A stretch of DNA of 35,129 bases from CAYYYP01 sp964475985 (GTDB lineage: Bacteria > Bdellovibrionota > UBA1018 > CAYHWW01), in NCBI GenBank assembly GCA_964475985.1, contig CAYYYP010000037.1, forward strand, positions 1-35,129, read 5' to 3'. Below the pieces are notes generated by a model, which made no database searches, was not told the DNA's origin, and worked only from the letters and a program-made list of their open reading frames with translations. The stretch's first letter is position 1, and every line of letters begins with the position of its first letter. Of this stretch, positions 1 through 6,796 are shown in pieces. A program made the position numbers and the translations under genes.

Positions 1-45
1 GTGGACCTACAAATGCTAAAATGGCCCAGCCGTTTTGTACCTCAC

Positions 46-154
46 GGGGAGGGTCGAAGCTCGGAGCGAGCGGGTGCCCACTTTAGTGGGCAGCGAGTGA
101 GAGCGGCCTGTCTGCGCAGCGCGATAGCGCGGAGACAGATAGGCGACCCTCCCC
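46..154. repeat. 109-bp block with perfect 11-bp terminal inverted repeats and internal hairpins
   Basis: Bases 46-56 (GGGGAGGGTCG) are the exact reverse complement of 144-154 (CGACCCTCCCC). Between them lie three further self-complementary segments. The first is 59-63/67-71 (GCTCG, 3-base loop). The second is 76-81/86-91 (GCCCAC, TTTA loop). The third is 108-113/133-138 (CTGTCT/AGACAG), enclosing a smaller GCGC stem at 119-122/127-130. The block could fold as a three-armed structure closed by an 11-bp stem. It may be a non-autonomous palindromic element (MITE- or REP-like) or a structured RNA. No second copy was noticed in this window, so its type is an inference. Confidence 0.55.
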
Positions 155-402
155 GAATCCACCACTTGTCTTTTTCGTCTTACTCTTCGTTGTCGAGGCA
201 CGCTGCTTGTCGGCGTACATTAAGTACGCCTCATCTTCTATGATTACCTTCAACTTAAGTCCGCAATCCCTTCAGTTTTCCTTGCAAAGGTTCGCCATGA
301 TTTCCAGAAATTTTTAGACGTAGTCGTCAAGCACATCGGACTTTTCTGCAGCAACTGCCCGCATGTAGAACTAATTCTCAACTGCTAGCAATACACGTTT
401 AT

Positions 403-425
403 CTCTCAATACCTAGTATTGAGAG
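403..425. promoter_or_regulatory. 10-bp perfect inverted repeat, possible operator or terminator
   Basis: CTCTCAATAC (403-412) and GTATTGAGAG (416-425) are exact reverse complements around a 3-base CTA spacer. Imperfect flanking complementarity (AATAC near 391, GTATT near 428) could lengthen the stem. It lies about 130 bases upstream of the sigma-like gene. There is no T-run directly after either arm, so a regulator site or RNA hairpin is at least as likely as a terminator. Confidence 0.45.
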
Positions 426-554
426 GCGTATTTAGGACTTACCAAACATAAATTTTTCTCATTTATTCTAATGTTTCCCATCGCTCTTTCACAGAGAGAA
501 ATCAAATTGAATATCCAAAAAAATGTAAATTTAAATAATTTATATCGCTAGACT

Positions 555-2177
555 TTGAATTTTACCAGTGCTAAAAACCGCGGCATCTTGAATAAGAAAA
601 GCCTCGTTTTAGTATTCATGTTTTCGAGTCTTCTGCCCATAATGGGCCGCCTACAACTAGTTTACGCGCACAGTGAAAATCTATTTACCAATGGCTCGGA
701 AGAAGATCTCCGCTGTGAAAGTGCGATGGATGTTACGGACGGAAGAAACGCTGTTCGGACCTACATGAATGAGGTGAGAGGAATTGGTGGCCAATTAAAC
801 AATGTGGAGCTGGCAGAACCTATAGTCCCTGGCCAACCTACATCTATTGCAGCGAGAGACAGAATTGCTCTTAGCCATCTCCGCTTGGTTACAACGCGAG
901 CATTCCGAATCGCTCGTAGAATGGGAAATTTTCAATTGACGCCGGACCTCATTGGCGCAGGAAATTTGGGGCTGATTCAGGCTGCCAGAAAAGCCGAGGA
1001 ATCTGATCTCGTGGACCCTGGGGCTGGTTTTGAAAATTATGCGACGCCATTTATACAACGAGAAATGGAGGCGGTTATTCGCAATCAGTATATTTTCCGC
1101 AAAGTCCCCAACTCGAATGGAAAGCGAGTAGTAGGATTAAGAATGCTTCTGATCATAGATAACTTTCCTAATGACACTCAGAATATAGGAAATTTAAGCA
1201 CTTCGCACGGAGCGGGAAATAGCGATCCCAATAGCCCCGAAATTTATGTGCAGGAGGAACTCCTGGGAATCATAAGCGCAAACTTAGATGCGTTCCTAGA
1301 CACCTTGAGCGCCCGCCAGCGCGAAATTTTTCAGCTGAGATTTAATTCATCAGATGAAGATGCGCTATCCTTGCTCAATATTGGCCGTTCGCTGACCATC
1401 CCAGTCAGTGAATTCACGGTGGGCAAAGAAGTTAAGACCCTCGAAAGTAAGCTCAGGGAATTCTTCATCCCATTGTTTGAAGGAATGACCACACAAGAGC
1501 CAGCGCAGTCGACTACTCCGCCCGCTATGCCTACATACCGCCGGCTAAAAATTTCGGATAGCGCCCTCGTTCATGACATTCTTACCAATTCATATGTCTC
1601 CGGAATAGTAAACAACTTGATCCCTTCCTTTCTATCAAGGCTTAACAACACCGCTGAGCGCCGAGTCTTTCAGGCAAGAACATCCACGCCTCCGTTGACC
1701 TTTGCTCAACTCAGCACGGAGTTACAACGTACCTCGCACCAACTTGAAACAATCGAGGCCAGGGTATTTCGATCATTTGTGATCTTCCTGGTGCCCCATC
1801 TCTCCGGCCATAGAGGAGAGGTCGGTGATCACTTTTTTCGAGCAGCCGAGGAGTTTCAAAGAAGAATAGAAGTCGCCGAAAGAATAAATAACGCAGTAAC
1901 GCCCGCAACCTATCTTGAAAGCCTGCTGCAAAGGCCGGAACTTTTGGAGATTGTCATGGCAAAATTTACAACTTTTTCTGAGGACAATCTAAAAGACGAT
2001 ATGCAGCGCATGATTTTTTCCAACCGCTTCCAATCAGAGCCCTTAACACCGGGAGCAATTGCTAGGCAGTTAGGGGTCTCTCGTGAAGTAGTAGCGGGTC
2101 GGGAAGATCGTATGATTAGAAGGTTCTTTAGATTTATGAGGCCTTTTTGGCCCAACGGCTTTGTACCTGAGATTTGA
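555..2177 (+). CDS. Sigma-70-like multidomain protein with N-terminal export signal
   Basis: The 540-residue product resembles RNA polymerase sigma factors but starts with a probable Sec signal peptide. Residues 12-40 have a basic N-region (NKKS), a hydrophobic core (LVLVFMFSSLLPIM) and a VYA-HS cleavage site. Residues 59-75 recall sigma region 1.2 (NAVRTYMNEVRG). Residues 100-178 match region 2 well (SHLRLVTTRAFRIARRMG, DLIGAGNLGLIQAARK, FENYATPFIQREMEAVIRNQ). Three later segments each resemble region 4: 249-305 (LSARQREIFQLRF), 363-412 (AERRVFQAR) and 480-530 (IARQLGVSREVV helix-turn-helix). The ORF opens with TTG at 555. A TTG at 588 would give a tighter signal peptide, and no clear ribosome site decides. 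Family resemblance is seen in the sequence; export and function are inferred. It might instead be a membrane-tethered or non-transcriptional derivative. Confidence 0.75.
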   Translation: MNFTSAKNRGILNKKSLVLVFMFSSLLPIMGRLQLVYAHSENLFTNGSEEDLRCESAMDVTDGRNAVRTYMNEVRGIGGQLNNVELAEPIVPGQPTSIAARDRIALSHLRLVTTRAFRIARRMGNFQLTPDLIGAGNLGLIQAARKAEESDLVDPGAGFENYATPFIQREMEAVIRNQYIFRKVPNSNGKRVVGLRMLLIIDNFPNDTQNIGNLSTSHGAGNSDPNSPEIYVQEELLGIISANLDAFLDTLSARQREIFQLRFNSSDEDALSLLNIGRSLTIPVSEFTVGKEVKTLESKLREFFIPLFEGMTTQEPAQSTTPPAMPTYRRLKISDSALVHDILTNSYVSGIVNNLIPSFLSRLNNTAERRVFQARTSTPPLTFAQLSTELQRTSHQLETIEARVFRSFVIFLVPHLSGHRGEVGDHFFRAAEEFQRRIEVAERINNAVTPATYLESLLQRPELLEIVMAKFTTFSEDNLKDDMQRMIFSNRFQSEPLTPGAIARQLGVSREVVAGREDRMIRRFFRFMRPFWPNGFVPEI

Positions 2178-2202
2178 TTGTTTTTGCTGCGCAACCCTAT
2201 TT

Positions 2203-2652
2203 CTACATTTCAAATTTAAGAATTTTTCCAGTTTCTAGGAGTGACTTAAGCCCACTCAGCACTGCAGGCCAACCGCCTGAAATCGAGGGACGGTGTTTGG
2301 AGTTCGGGACGAAGTCGGTATGGGTGACGGTAAGGCGTATGGTGTCGGTGCCTAGTTCCGGCTCAAGCTCTAAAGTTACTTTAGTATAGGGCTCTTGTGA
2401 GGCGTCCCCTTCCGTATCGCGGAATGTGTAGGAGAGTAGTTTCGGACGCTCAGCGATTAAAACCTTGCCTTCCACTTTAGCTTTTCCATTCTGGATATAT
2501 TTCATGGAGGAGCCTACTTTCCAGTCGCTCATTACCTCAGTGTCAAACCAATACTGGCGGGTAAACTCAGGATTCGTCAGGGCGTCCCAAAGCTTCTCCT
2601 GGGTGGTTTGAATGTAGGTCACGTAAACGAAATCAAGGGTCTTATCTGCCAT
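2203..2652 (-). CDS. SRPBCC/AHSA1-domain protein
   Basis: The 149-residue protein has the AHSA1-like SRPBCC (Bet v1/START-like) pattern. It begins with a TYIQTTQEKLWDALTNPEFTRQYW helix-entry segment, has a central strand series ending in TKVTLELEPELGTDTIRLTVTHTDF, and a C-terminal helix GWPAVLSGLKSLLETG. Such proteins form a hydrophobic ligand cavity, and single-domain bacterial members have mostly unknown ligands. It overlaps the upstream repressor gene by 11 bases, which implies co-transcription and probably coupled translation. GAAAGGAAAT lies just ahead of the ATG. Pairing of an ArsR-type repressor with an AHSA1 protein is a common bacterial arrangement, often thought to sense or handle a small molecule. 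The gene ends 25 bases from the convergent sigma-like gene. Confidence 0.85.
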   Translation of the reverse strand: MADKTLDFVYVTYIQTTQEKLWDALTNPEFTRQYWFDTEVMSDWKVGSSMKYIQNGKAKVEGKVLIAERPKLLSYTFRDTEGDASQEPYTKVTLELEPELGTDTIRLTVTHTDFVPNSKHRPSISGGWPAVLSGLKSLLETGKILKFEM

Positions 2653-2983
2653 TTTTATTTCCTTTCAGTTCTGGGGTTTCTAAAGCTGATTTCAATGCGG
2701 CTAAAGCGTCTAGCCGCGACTTTTCAAATTTCTTAATCCATCTGTTCTGCACGGCATGGATTGGGATGGGATTGAGATAATGCCTTTTTTCACGACCACT
2801 CCAAACCACCGCCACGAGGTTTGCGCTTTCAAGGATAGCCAAGTGCTTCATCACCGCTTGCCTGGTCATTGCGTGGGCGAATGGTTCGCAAAGTTCACCT
2901 AAGGTTTGCCCGGATTTTTCGTAAAGGTGGTCGAGGATACTCCTTCGAGTCTCATCGGCCAGTGCTTTGAAAACTTCATCCAT
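2642..2983 (-). CDS. ArsR/SmtB-family transcriptional repressor
   Basis: The 113-residue product carries a winged helix-turn-helix of ArsR type. It starts FKALADETRRSILDHL, followed by LGELCEP, then a recognition helix region TRQAVMKHLAILESANLV and a wing WSGREKRHYLNP. There is no obvious metal-binding Cys pair, so it belongs with the non-metal ArsR group often paired with AHSA1 proteins. The ATG at 2983 sits only a few bases after a TATACT -10 box, suggesting a leaderless or near-leaderless transcript. A perfect palindrome fills the promoter spacer, so autorepression is very likely. First gene of a two-gene operon. Confidence 0.88.
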   Translation of the reverse strand: MDEVFKALADETRRSILDHLYEKSGQTLGELCEPFAHAMTRQAVMKHLAILESANLVAVVWSGREKRHYLNPIPIHAVQNRWIKKFEKSRLDALAALKSALETPELKGNKNGR

Positions 2984-2988
2984 GACTT

Positions 2989-3018
2989 AGTATACGTAAC
3001 CTTTTGGTTACATTGCAA
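2989..3018 (-). promoter_or_regulatory. arsR-type promoter with palindromic operator in the spacer
   Basis: On the minus strand TTGCAA (3018-3013) and TATACT (2994-2989) are separated by 18 bases. The spacer holds a perfect palindrome, GTAACC-N4-GGTTAC (2996-3011). The -10 box ends 6 bases before the ATG at 2983, so transcription would begin at or near the start codon. A repressor bound between -35 and -10 would block polymerase directly, as expected for autoregulated ArsR proteins. Confidence 0.7.
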
Positions 3019-3040
3019 GAAAAAAATGCAGGCGCTGAAT

Positions 3041-4510
3041 TTACTGAGTTGGGCTCCTGAATCGCTTCAAAGCAGACTCGCAAAATCCCATTTCGATTTG
3101 AAAAAAAAGTGGGTCTTGAATATTTTTTATCGTTCGTTCCGCCTGGGTCTTGATGTGCCGATGGGCAGCCCGTGAAAGCTCAAAGATTTTCATCACCGCA
3201 GTTTCCATGGCCCCCATACTTGTATTTCGAGTGTCACGGTCCACAAAAAGCTTAACCGTGAGGCTAGGTAGGCTCGCCAAGATGATGCGTTCAAAAGCTC
3301 TGATCGCTTCCCACTGAATGAGAAAACCTGTTTGGTCCTCTTCTGGGAGCGCGGCATTGACCGGAAGCAGGTCCAAATATTTTATCATCACATGCAGTGA
3401 CTTAGGAGAGAGGGAATTGATACCGTGAAGATTACACATCCGCTCCATGGCATCACCTAACGTCCTCAGTGCGGCTTCCGTCAAATCCTGACGCTCAAAG
3501 GAAGGTGGCAGAGCGCGTAGGATGACTTCAATAATCCTATCTAAAATAGCCCTATCCCTAGCGAGAGGAATCAGAATGGCCGCCGCACTGACCCTTACGC
3601 CAGGAGTTGGGTGAGACAAGAGATCATGAAAACTAGATTCGCCACGCGAAGCAGCAGGCCCCATACTCGCAAAGATAAGCGTTGCGGCATGTCGAATTCT
3701 AGAATTAGGGCTTTTTAAGCAATTTAGAATGAGTGCAAAAACTTTATCCCGCGCGATAAATTTAAGGGCCTCTGTTTTCGCGGTTAGGTTAATACTCCCA
3801 CCTGAAAGATGGTAATTAAATCCAATCAGAAAATTGGCTTTCGAAAAATCGTTACTCGAAAGCAGTATCCGTTCAAACATTAATTCAGCGCGCCTAAAAT
3901 CCCTATCTCTCAGCGCGGAATAAAAAATTGATTTTGCCGCGCCGATACGCATCTGTTCGCTCTCGTCAGTGGCAGAAGTCACTGACGAGAGCAAGTGTTC
4001 CATAACCTGCAAAGTTGCAGGCCGTAAGGGGGCGTGTTCCGAGATTTCGGCCACGAGGAGCGTTGCTTTCCGGGCGAGTGCCATATCTCCATTATTGGCA
4101 GAACTGGGTACTGTTCGAGTTGCTAGAAACATTTCTGCCTCGGCAGTAAAAACTCCTTCGTTTATGAAAGTTGTTAAAAAGTAGCGGGCCGCTAGAACTT
4201 CACGAAATAGAACCGCCTGGATTATCCTTTTTTGAATTTCAACGTAGGGAGTTTGTAACCTTACAAAAATTGAAACGATCCATTCGGGATCGTCGGAATC
4301 CAAAAACTGGCCAAGGTATCGGTGCACCTCGATATTGTCCGAAGTCAACTCAACGATCCTATCTTGAAGCTGCCGTGCTTCGCTCGACAGGGGATTAGAA
4401 CGATGCCTTTCAACTAGGGCTACAAAATCTGGGTTTAGCTGCGCACAAACGGAAATTGGGATGGAGGCTAAAATCAACATCGGTAGAAAGGAAAATATAA
4501 TTCTCGCCAT
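3041..4510 (-). CDS. Secreted HEAT/ARM-like helical repeat protein
   Basis: The 489-residue protein starts with a Sec signal peptide (MARIIFSFLPMLILASIPISVCA, cleavage before QLN). The rest is rich in paired amphipathic helices. The clearest HEAT-like stretch is around residues 268-320, with SRIRHAATLIFASMGPAA followed by PGVRVSAAAILIPLARDRAI. No catalytic motif is visible. HEAT-like repeats normally serve as protein-binding scaffolds, so a periplasmic or surface binding role is a reasonable inference. It is transcribed alone, with about 130 bases to the next minus-strand gene and no clear operon partner. Confidence 0.65.
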   Translation of the reverse strand: MARIIFSFLPMLILASIPISVCAQLNPDFVALVERHRSNPLSSEARQLQDRIVELTSDNIEVHRYLGQFLDSDDPEWIVSIFVRLQTPYVEIQKRIIQAVLFREVLAARYFLTTFINEGVFTAEAEMFLATRTVPSSANNGDMALARKATLLVAEISEHAPLRPATLQVMEHLLSSVTSATDESEQMRIGAAKSIFYSALRDRDFRRAELMFERILLSSNDFSKANFLIGFNYHLSGGSINLTAKTEALKFIARDKVFALILNCLKSPNSRIRHAATLIFASMGPAASRGESSFHDLLSHPTPGVRVSAAAILIPLARDRAILDRIIEVILRALPPSFERQDLTEAALRTLGDAMERMCNLHGINSLSPKSLHVMIKYLDLLPVNAALPEEDQTGFLIQWEAIRAFERIILASLPSLTVKLFVDRDTRNTSMGAMETAVMKIFELSRAAHRHIKTQAERTIKNIQDPLFFQIEMGFCESALKRFRSPTQ

Positions 4511-4639
4511 GCGCTAAATCCGACCCTCTTTGGTACCGGCGAAATACCATAACGGCCACCAAATTTCCAATGTATTTAGTTTATGAATATTAGTAGTTTA
4601 TATTCACTCATGCGCCTATAATTTACCCGAAAGGCCCGG

Positions 4640-4849
4640 TTAGTGTTGTTCGTCGGAATTAGCCATCTTTTTTAAGACAATGGCGATGGTTTCCAAATCA
4701 ATCCTTGCTTGTTTCATAAGAGATTTAGCTTTGCCGAAGTCATCGGAATCAATGGCCGCAAAAAAGTCGTCGACCTTGCCGATCTCCGCTAACTTTTCCA
4801 AAACCAACGTACCTTCGAAATCCTGTTCGTCCATGGATTCCAGCTTCAC
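4640..4849 (-). CDS. Small acidic helical hypothetical protein
   Basis: This small protein (69 residues from GTG at 4849, or 64 from ATG at 4834) is acidic and predicted helical, ending in KSLMKQARIDLETIAIVLKK and a short tail. It has no signal peptide and no recognised motif. Neither start has a good ribosome site; the ATG follows CTGGAATCC. It lies between two secreted-protein genes on the same strand and may be transcribed with the larger gene upstream (4894-6138), 44 bases away. The amino-acid composition looks like real coding sequence, but the call rests only on ORF quality. Confidence 0.5.
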   Translation of the reverse strand: MKLESMDEQDFEGTLVLEKLAEIGKVDDFFAAIDSDDFGKAKSLMKQARIDLETIAIVLKKMANSDEQH

Positions 4850-4893
4850 ACGTTTTTAAAACTTAAATTATAAAAAAATAAACTGCCGCACGT

Positions 4894-6138
4894 CTATGGT
4901 GCTACAGCGGGTAAGAAGGTTTCCGCAGTTCCAGCTGCAGTAGGAGCCCCTGCTCCAGGCAGTACGGCGGGAGCGCCTGATAGCACTTCTCTGGAGAAGT
5001 TGACTTCATTCGAAAGCGCTCCGTCGTGTGGCCTTCGCCCATCGAGCACTACTCGCCTGCGCCGGTGAGTTGGGTGCAAAACTACAGATGAATTTGTCGC
5101 AGAGCCTGGCGTGGTTGCACTCCGAGAAACTTCTCCACTTCCGTTTCCAGAATTTTCACGGTCTGGCGTCGGACGCGTAGCAAATTCGCCCGCCTCTTCT
5201 GCTACCTGAGTTTCCTCGGCCAATAGGTCTGCAGCAGCATCTGCGGTTTCTCCAGGGACGCAAACCCTGACTCCAGTTGGGGATGTGGCATCTGGTTCAA
5301 CCACGACACGGATACGTTCGGTTGCCCCCGTCGGTAATTCAGGATTAACTTGCGGAGCCGGAAGTCCACGCTGATGCGGTAACAACACCGCGTTACGCAT
5401 ACGCTCCACACGTTCAAGACGCCTTGCCTCCGACGCTTGCTCCATGCGGTTGACTGTCCTCGTAGCCAAGCGCACCGTTTGAGCGTGAACCGCAATGGCT
5501 CGCCGCCAGGTTCGTCGAAACCAACTATGATGGGACATCGGATCATCTATCAAACGCAATGCCTCCCTTGGGGGAAGGGGAAGTGAGCCGCCAAGATATC
5601 GAGAGTTAGCGCTATATCCTTCTCCAGATATTGCCATCGTAACACCAATTATCGCGGCTAAGACCTCATAGGGAAATCCCGTTTGGCGGGCTTCTCCGGT
5701 CATCATACGCACCACAGTTCCTAATAAAACCAAAAGGCCAAGAATTCCCACCATATTGCCAACATTGTGTAAGGCCCATCCTCTGAATCCCCAAGCACCT
5801 TGCGCCCTAAGCCTTAGCAACCACTCGCTCAGCTCCTGCCGTTCTTGGGGTGATAAAGTACAAGGGTTGTCCCGATACGGTGCCACTGCAGCTTGCGAAG
5901 AATTAGGTTGATTGCAAACCGGTAAATCCCTGCATGTCTCTAACCTTCTCATGAGTTCAAGCATGTGTGGGTTACGGGGGTTCGCAAGCGGAGTTGGTGG
6001 AGCCACCTCAGTTTGAATGGCTGTTCCCGTGTCGGTGGGCGGATCAGCTTGCGCCAAATTGATTCCCGCCGAGAACGGAACCATCATCGATATGATCAAA
6101 AACACGCATATTTTTTTTTGAAAAAATGAAGGGGCCAC
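4894..6138 (-). CDS. Exported/membrane protein, full-length member of a local paralog pair
   Basis: The 414-residue product opens with a GTG start and a signal peptide (hydrophobic residues 10-25, cleavage near AQA-DPP). A periplasmic segment with four Cys (69-93) follows. Two transmembrane-like segments come next at about 127-145 (VGILGLLVLLGTVVRM) and 155-172. The conserved block 189-225 contains PREALRLIDDPMSHHSW and FRRTWRRA. The C-terminal half is hydrophilic and low in complexity. The gene at 6797-7702 is a shorter paralog aligning from residue 114 to the C-terminus (PREALRL, SHHSW, ERMRNAVLLPHQRGLP, PGAGAP all shared). The family is not recognised. An in-frame stop just upstream makes the GTG the earliest possible start. 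Confidence 0.65.
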   Translation of the reverse strand: MAPSFFQKKICVFLIISMMVPFSAGINLAQADPPTDTGTAIQTEVAPPTPLANPRNPHMLELMRRLETCRDLPVCNQPNSSQAAVAPYRDNPCTLSPQERQELSEWLLRLRAQGAWGFRGWALHNVGNMVGILGLLVLLGTVVRMMTGEARQTGFPYEVLAAIIGVTMAISGEGYSANSRYLGGSLPLPPREALRLIDDPMSHHSWFRRTWRRAIAVHAQTVRLATRTVNRMEQASEARRLERVERMRNAVLLPHQRGLPAPQVNPELPTGATERIRVVVEPDATSPTGVRVCVPGETADAAADLLAEETQVAEEAGEFATRPTPDRENSGNGSGEVSRSATTPGSATNSSVVLHPTHRRRRVVLDGRRPHDGALSNEVNFSREVLSGAPAVLPGAGAPTAAGTAETFLPAVAP

Positions 6139-6220
6139 ACCTGCTTATCGGTGGAGGCCCTTTTAACTATAAATTTATTCTGATTACACCAGGTAAAATT
6201 GGCCTAGCACTACATATTAC

Positions 6221-6250
6221 TTGATTAAACTTATACTTTTGGTATATACT
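6221..6250 (+). promoter_or_regulatory. Probable brnTA promoter with a short inverted repeat
   Basis: TTGATT (6221-6226) and TATACT (6245-6250) are 18 bases apart, ending 4 bases before the brnT ATG. A second TATACT lies at 6232-6237. TATAC (6232-6236) and GTATA (6242-6246) form an inverted repeat that could bind BrnA, which is known in this family to repress its own operon. Which of the two -10 boxes is used is not clear; the upstream one would give a normal leader. Confidence 0.4.
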
Positions 6251-6254
6251 GAAA

Positions 6255-6548
6255 ATGAAATTTGACTGGGATCCTGCCAAAAATGCGAGCAATTTGAAAA
6301 AACATGCCGTTGCGTTTGAGGAAGCCATCACCGCTTTTGACGATCCTTTTGCTTTGATCGCGCCTGACCCAAAACATTCCAAAGGCCAAGAAGTTCGAGA
6401 GTGGTTGATCGGCGAATCTGACAAGGGAGTCATGGTTATCATTTTTACAGTAAGGCAACCGGGCAATGTGCATCGGATCATTAGCGCGAGAAAAGCTAAT
6501 CGAAAGGAGCGAAAAATTTATGAAGAAACAAAAAAACTTTCCCTTTGA
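6255..6548 (+). CDS. brnT: BrnT-family ribonuclease toxin
   Basis: The 97-residue protein shows the BrnT signature. It begins KFDWDPAKNASNLKKHAVAF followed by EEAITAFDDP, then a REWLIG strand, a VMVIIFTVRQPGNVHRIIS strand pair and the closing ARKANRKERKIYEE motif. BrnT toxins are small RNases with a RelE-like fold that stop growth by cutting RNA. The conserved N-terminal D/W, H and the C-terminal RIISARKA/ER residues are present, so it looks intact. As in other brnTA operons the toxin gene comes first, and it overlaps the antitoxin gene by 29 bases. The pair sits between two paralogous genes on the opposite strand. Confidence 0.9.
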   Translation: MKFDWDPAKNASNLKKHAVAFEEAITAFDDPFALIAPDPKHSKGQEVREWLIGESDKGVMVIIFTVRQPGNVHRIISARKANRKERKIYEETKKLSL

Positions 6549-6783
6549 AAATGCTCGAAGAGTTACCGATAAAGAAGTTCGCACAGCAAAGAAGGCGATC
6601 GAAGAAAAGTTGGGGGTCAAACGTACTAGTCGAGGTCGCCCTCCTAAAGGAGAAGACAAATTCCAACCTGTCTCTATTCGGTTACACCCCAAAGCCTTAG
6701 CGTGGGCCAAGAAAGAGGCAAAACGGCGTGGCGTGGGATATCAAACCGTCATCAACGAAGCCCTGCTAAAAAAAGCTGCATAG
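6520..6783 (+). CDS. brnA: BrnA-family ribbon-helix-helix antitoxin
   Basis: The 87-residue antitoxin is basic and ends in a BrnA/CopG-type ribbon-helix-helix: VSIRLHPKALAWAKKEAKRR followed by GVGYQTVINEAL. The N-terminal part (residues 1-45) is the probable toxin-binding segment. I chose the ATG at 6520 because AAAGGAG (6503-6509) stands 10 bases upstream inside brnT; an earlier ATG at 6466 has no such site and would add 18 unrelated residues. BrnA neutralises BrnT and represses the operon. The stop lies 13 bases from the end of the convergent paralog gene. Confidence 0.9.
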   Translation: MKKQKNFPFENARRVTDKEVRTAKKAIEEKLGVKRTSRGRPPKGEDKFQPVSIRLHPKALAWAKKEAKRRGVGYQTVINEALLKKAA

Positions 6784-6796
6784 ACAATGTTTTTGT

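Larger units (their letters stand above)
1..554. other. Non-coding leader region with structured DNA
   Basis: I see no convincing complete gene here. An open frame runs from base 1 to 243, but after about codon 15 it only reads through inverted repeats, so I do not call it a gene. The region contains a 109-bp block with terminal inverted repeats (46-154), a hairpin at 212-230 (7-bp arms GGCGTAC/GTACGCC), and a 10-bp palindrome at 403-425. The last 80 bases are AT-rich and should carry the promoter of the gene at 555. A TTGAAT at 507-512 followed 18 bases later by TTAAAT (531-536) is a weak candidate. The first 45 bases resemble the 3' end of the 555-2177 gene in the same reading frame. Confidence 0.6.

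Noticed and set aside
46..165. tRNA-like cloverleaf ending in a CCA-like ACCA
   Set aside because: The closing stem is 11 bp, not 7, there is no T-loop consensus or anticodon arm of proper size, and the arms do not have tRNA spacing.
1..243. 80-codon open frame at the left edge as a complete gene
   Set aside because: Most of it reads through inverted repeats and is Arg/Ser/His-rich without coding character. Only the first 15 codons resemble a real gene end.
5202..5546. Alternative-frame ORF shared by both paralogs (also at 6865-7362)
   Set aside because: Its conservation follows from nucleotide identity of the overlapping real genes. The frames diverge in residues where the real frame keeps similar amino acids.
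6231..6710. Minus-strand ORFs across brnTA
   Set aside because: They lie antisense to two well-recognised genes, with no family pattern or ribosome site.
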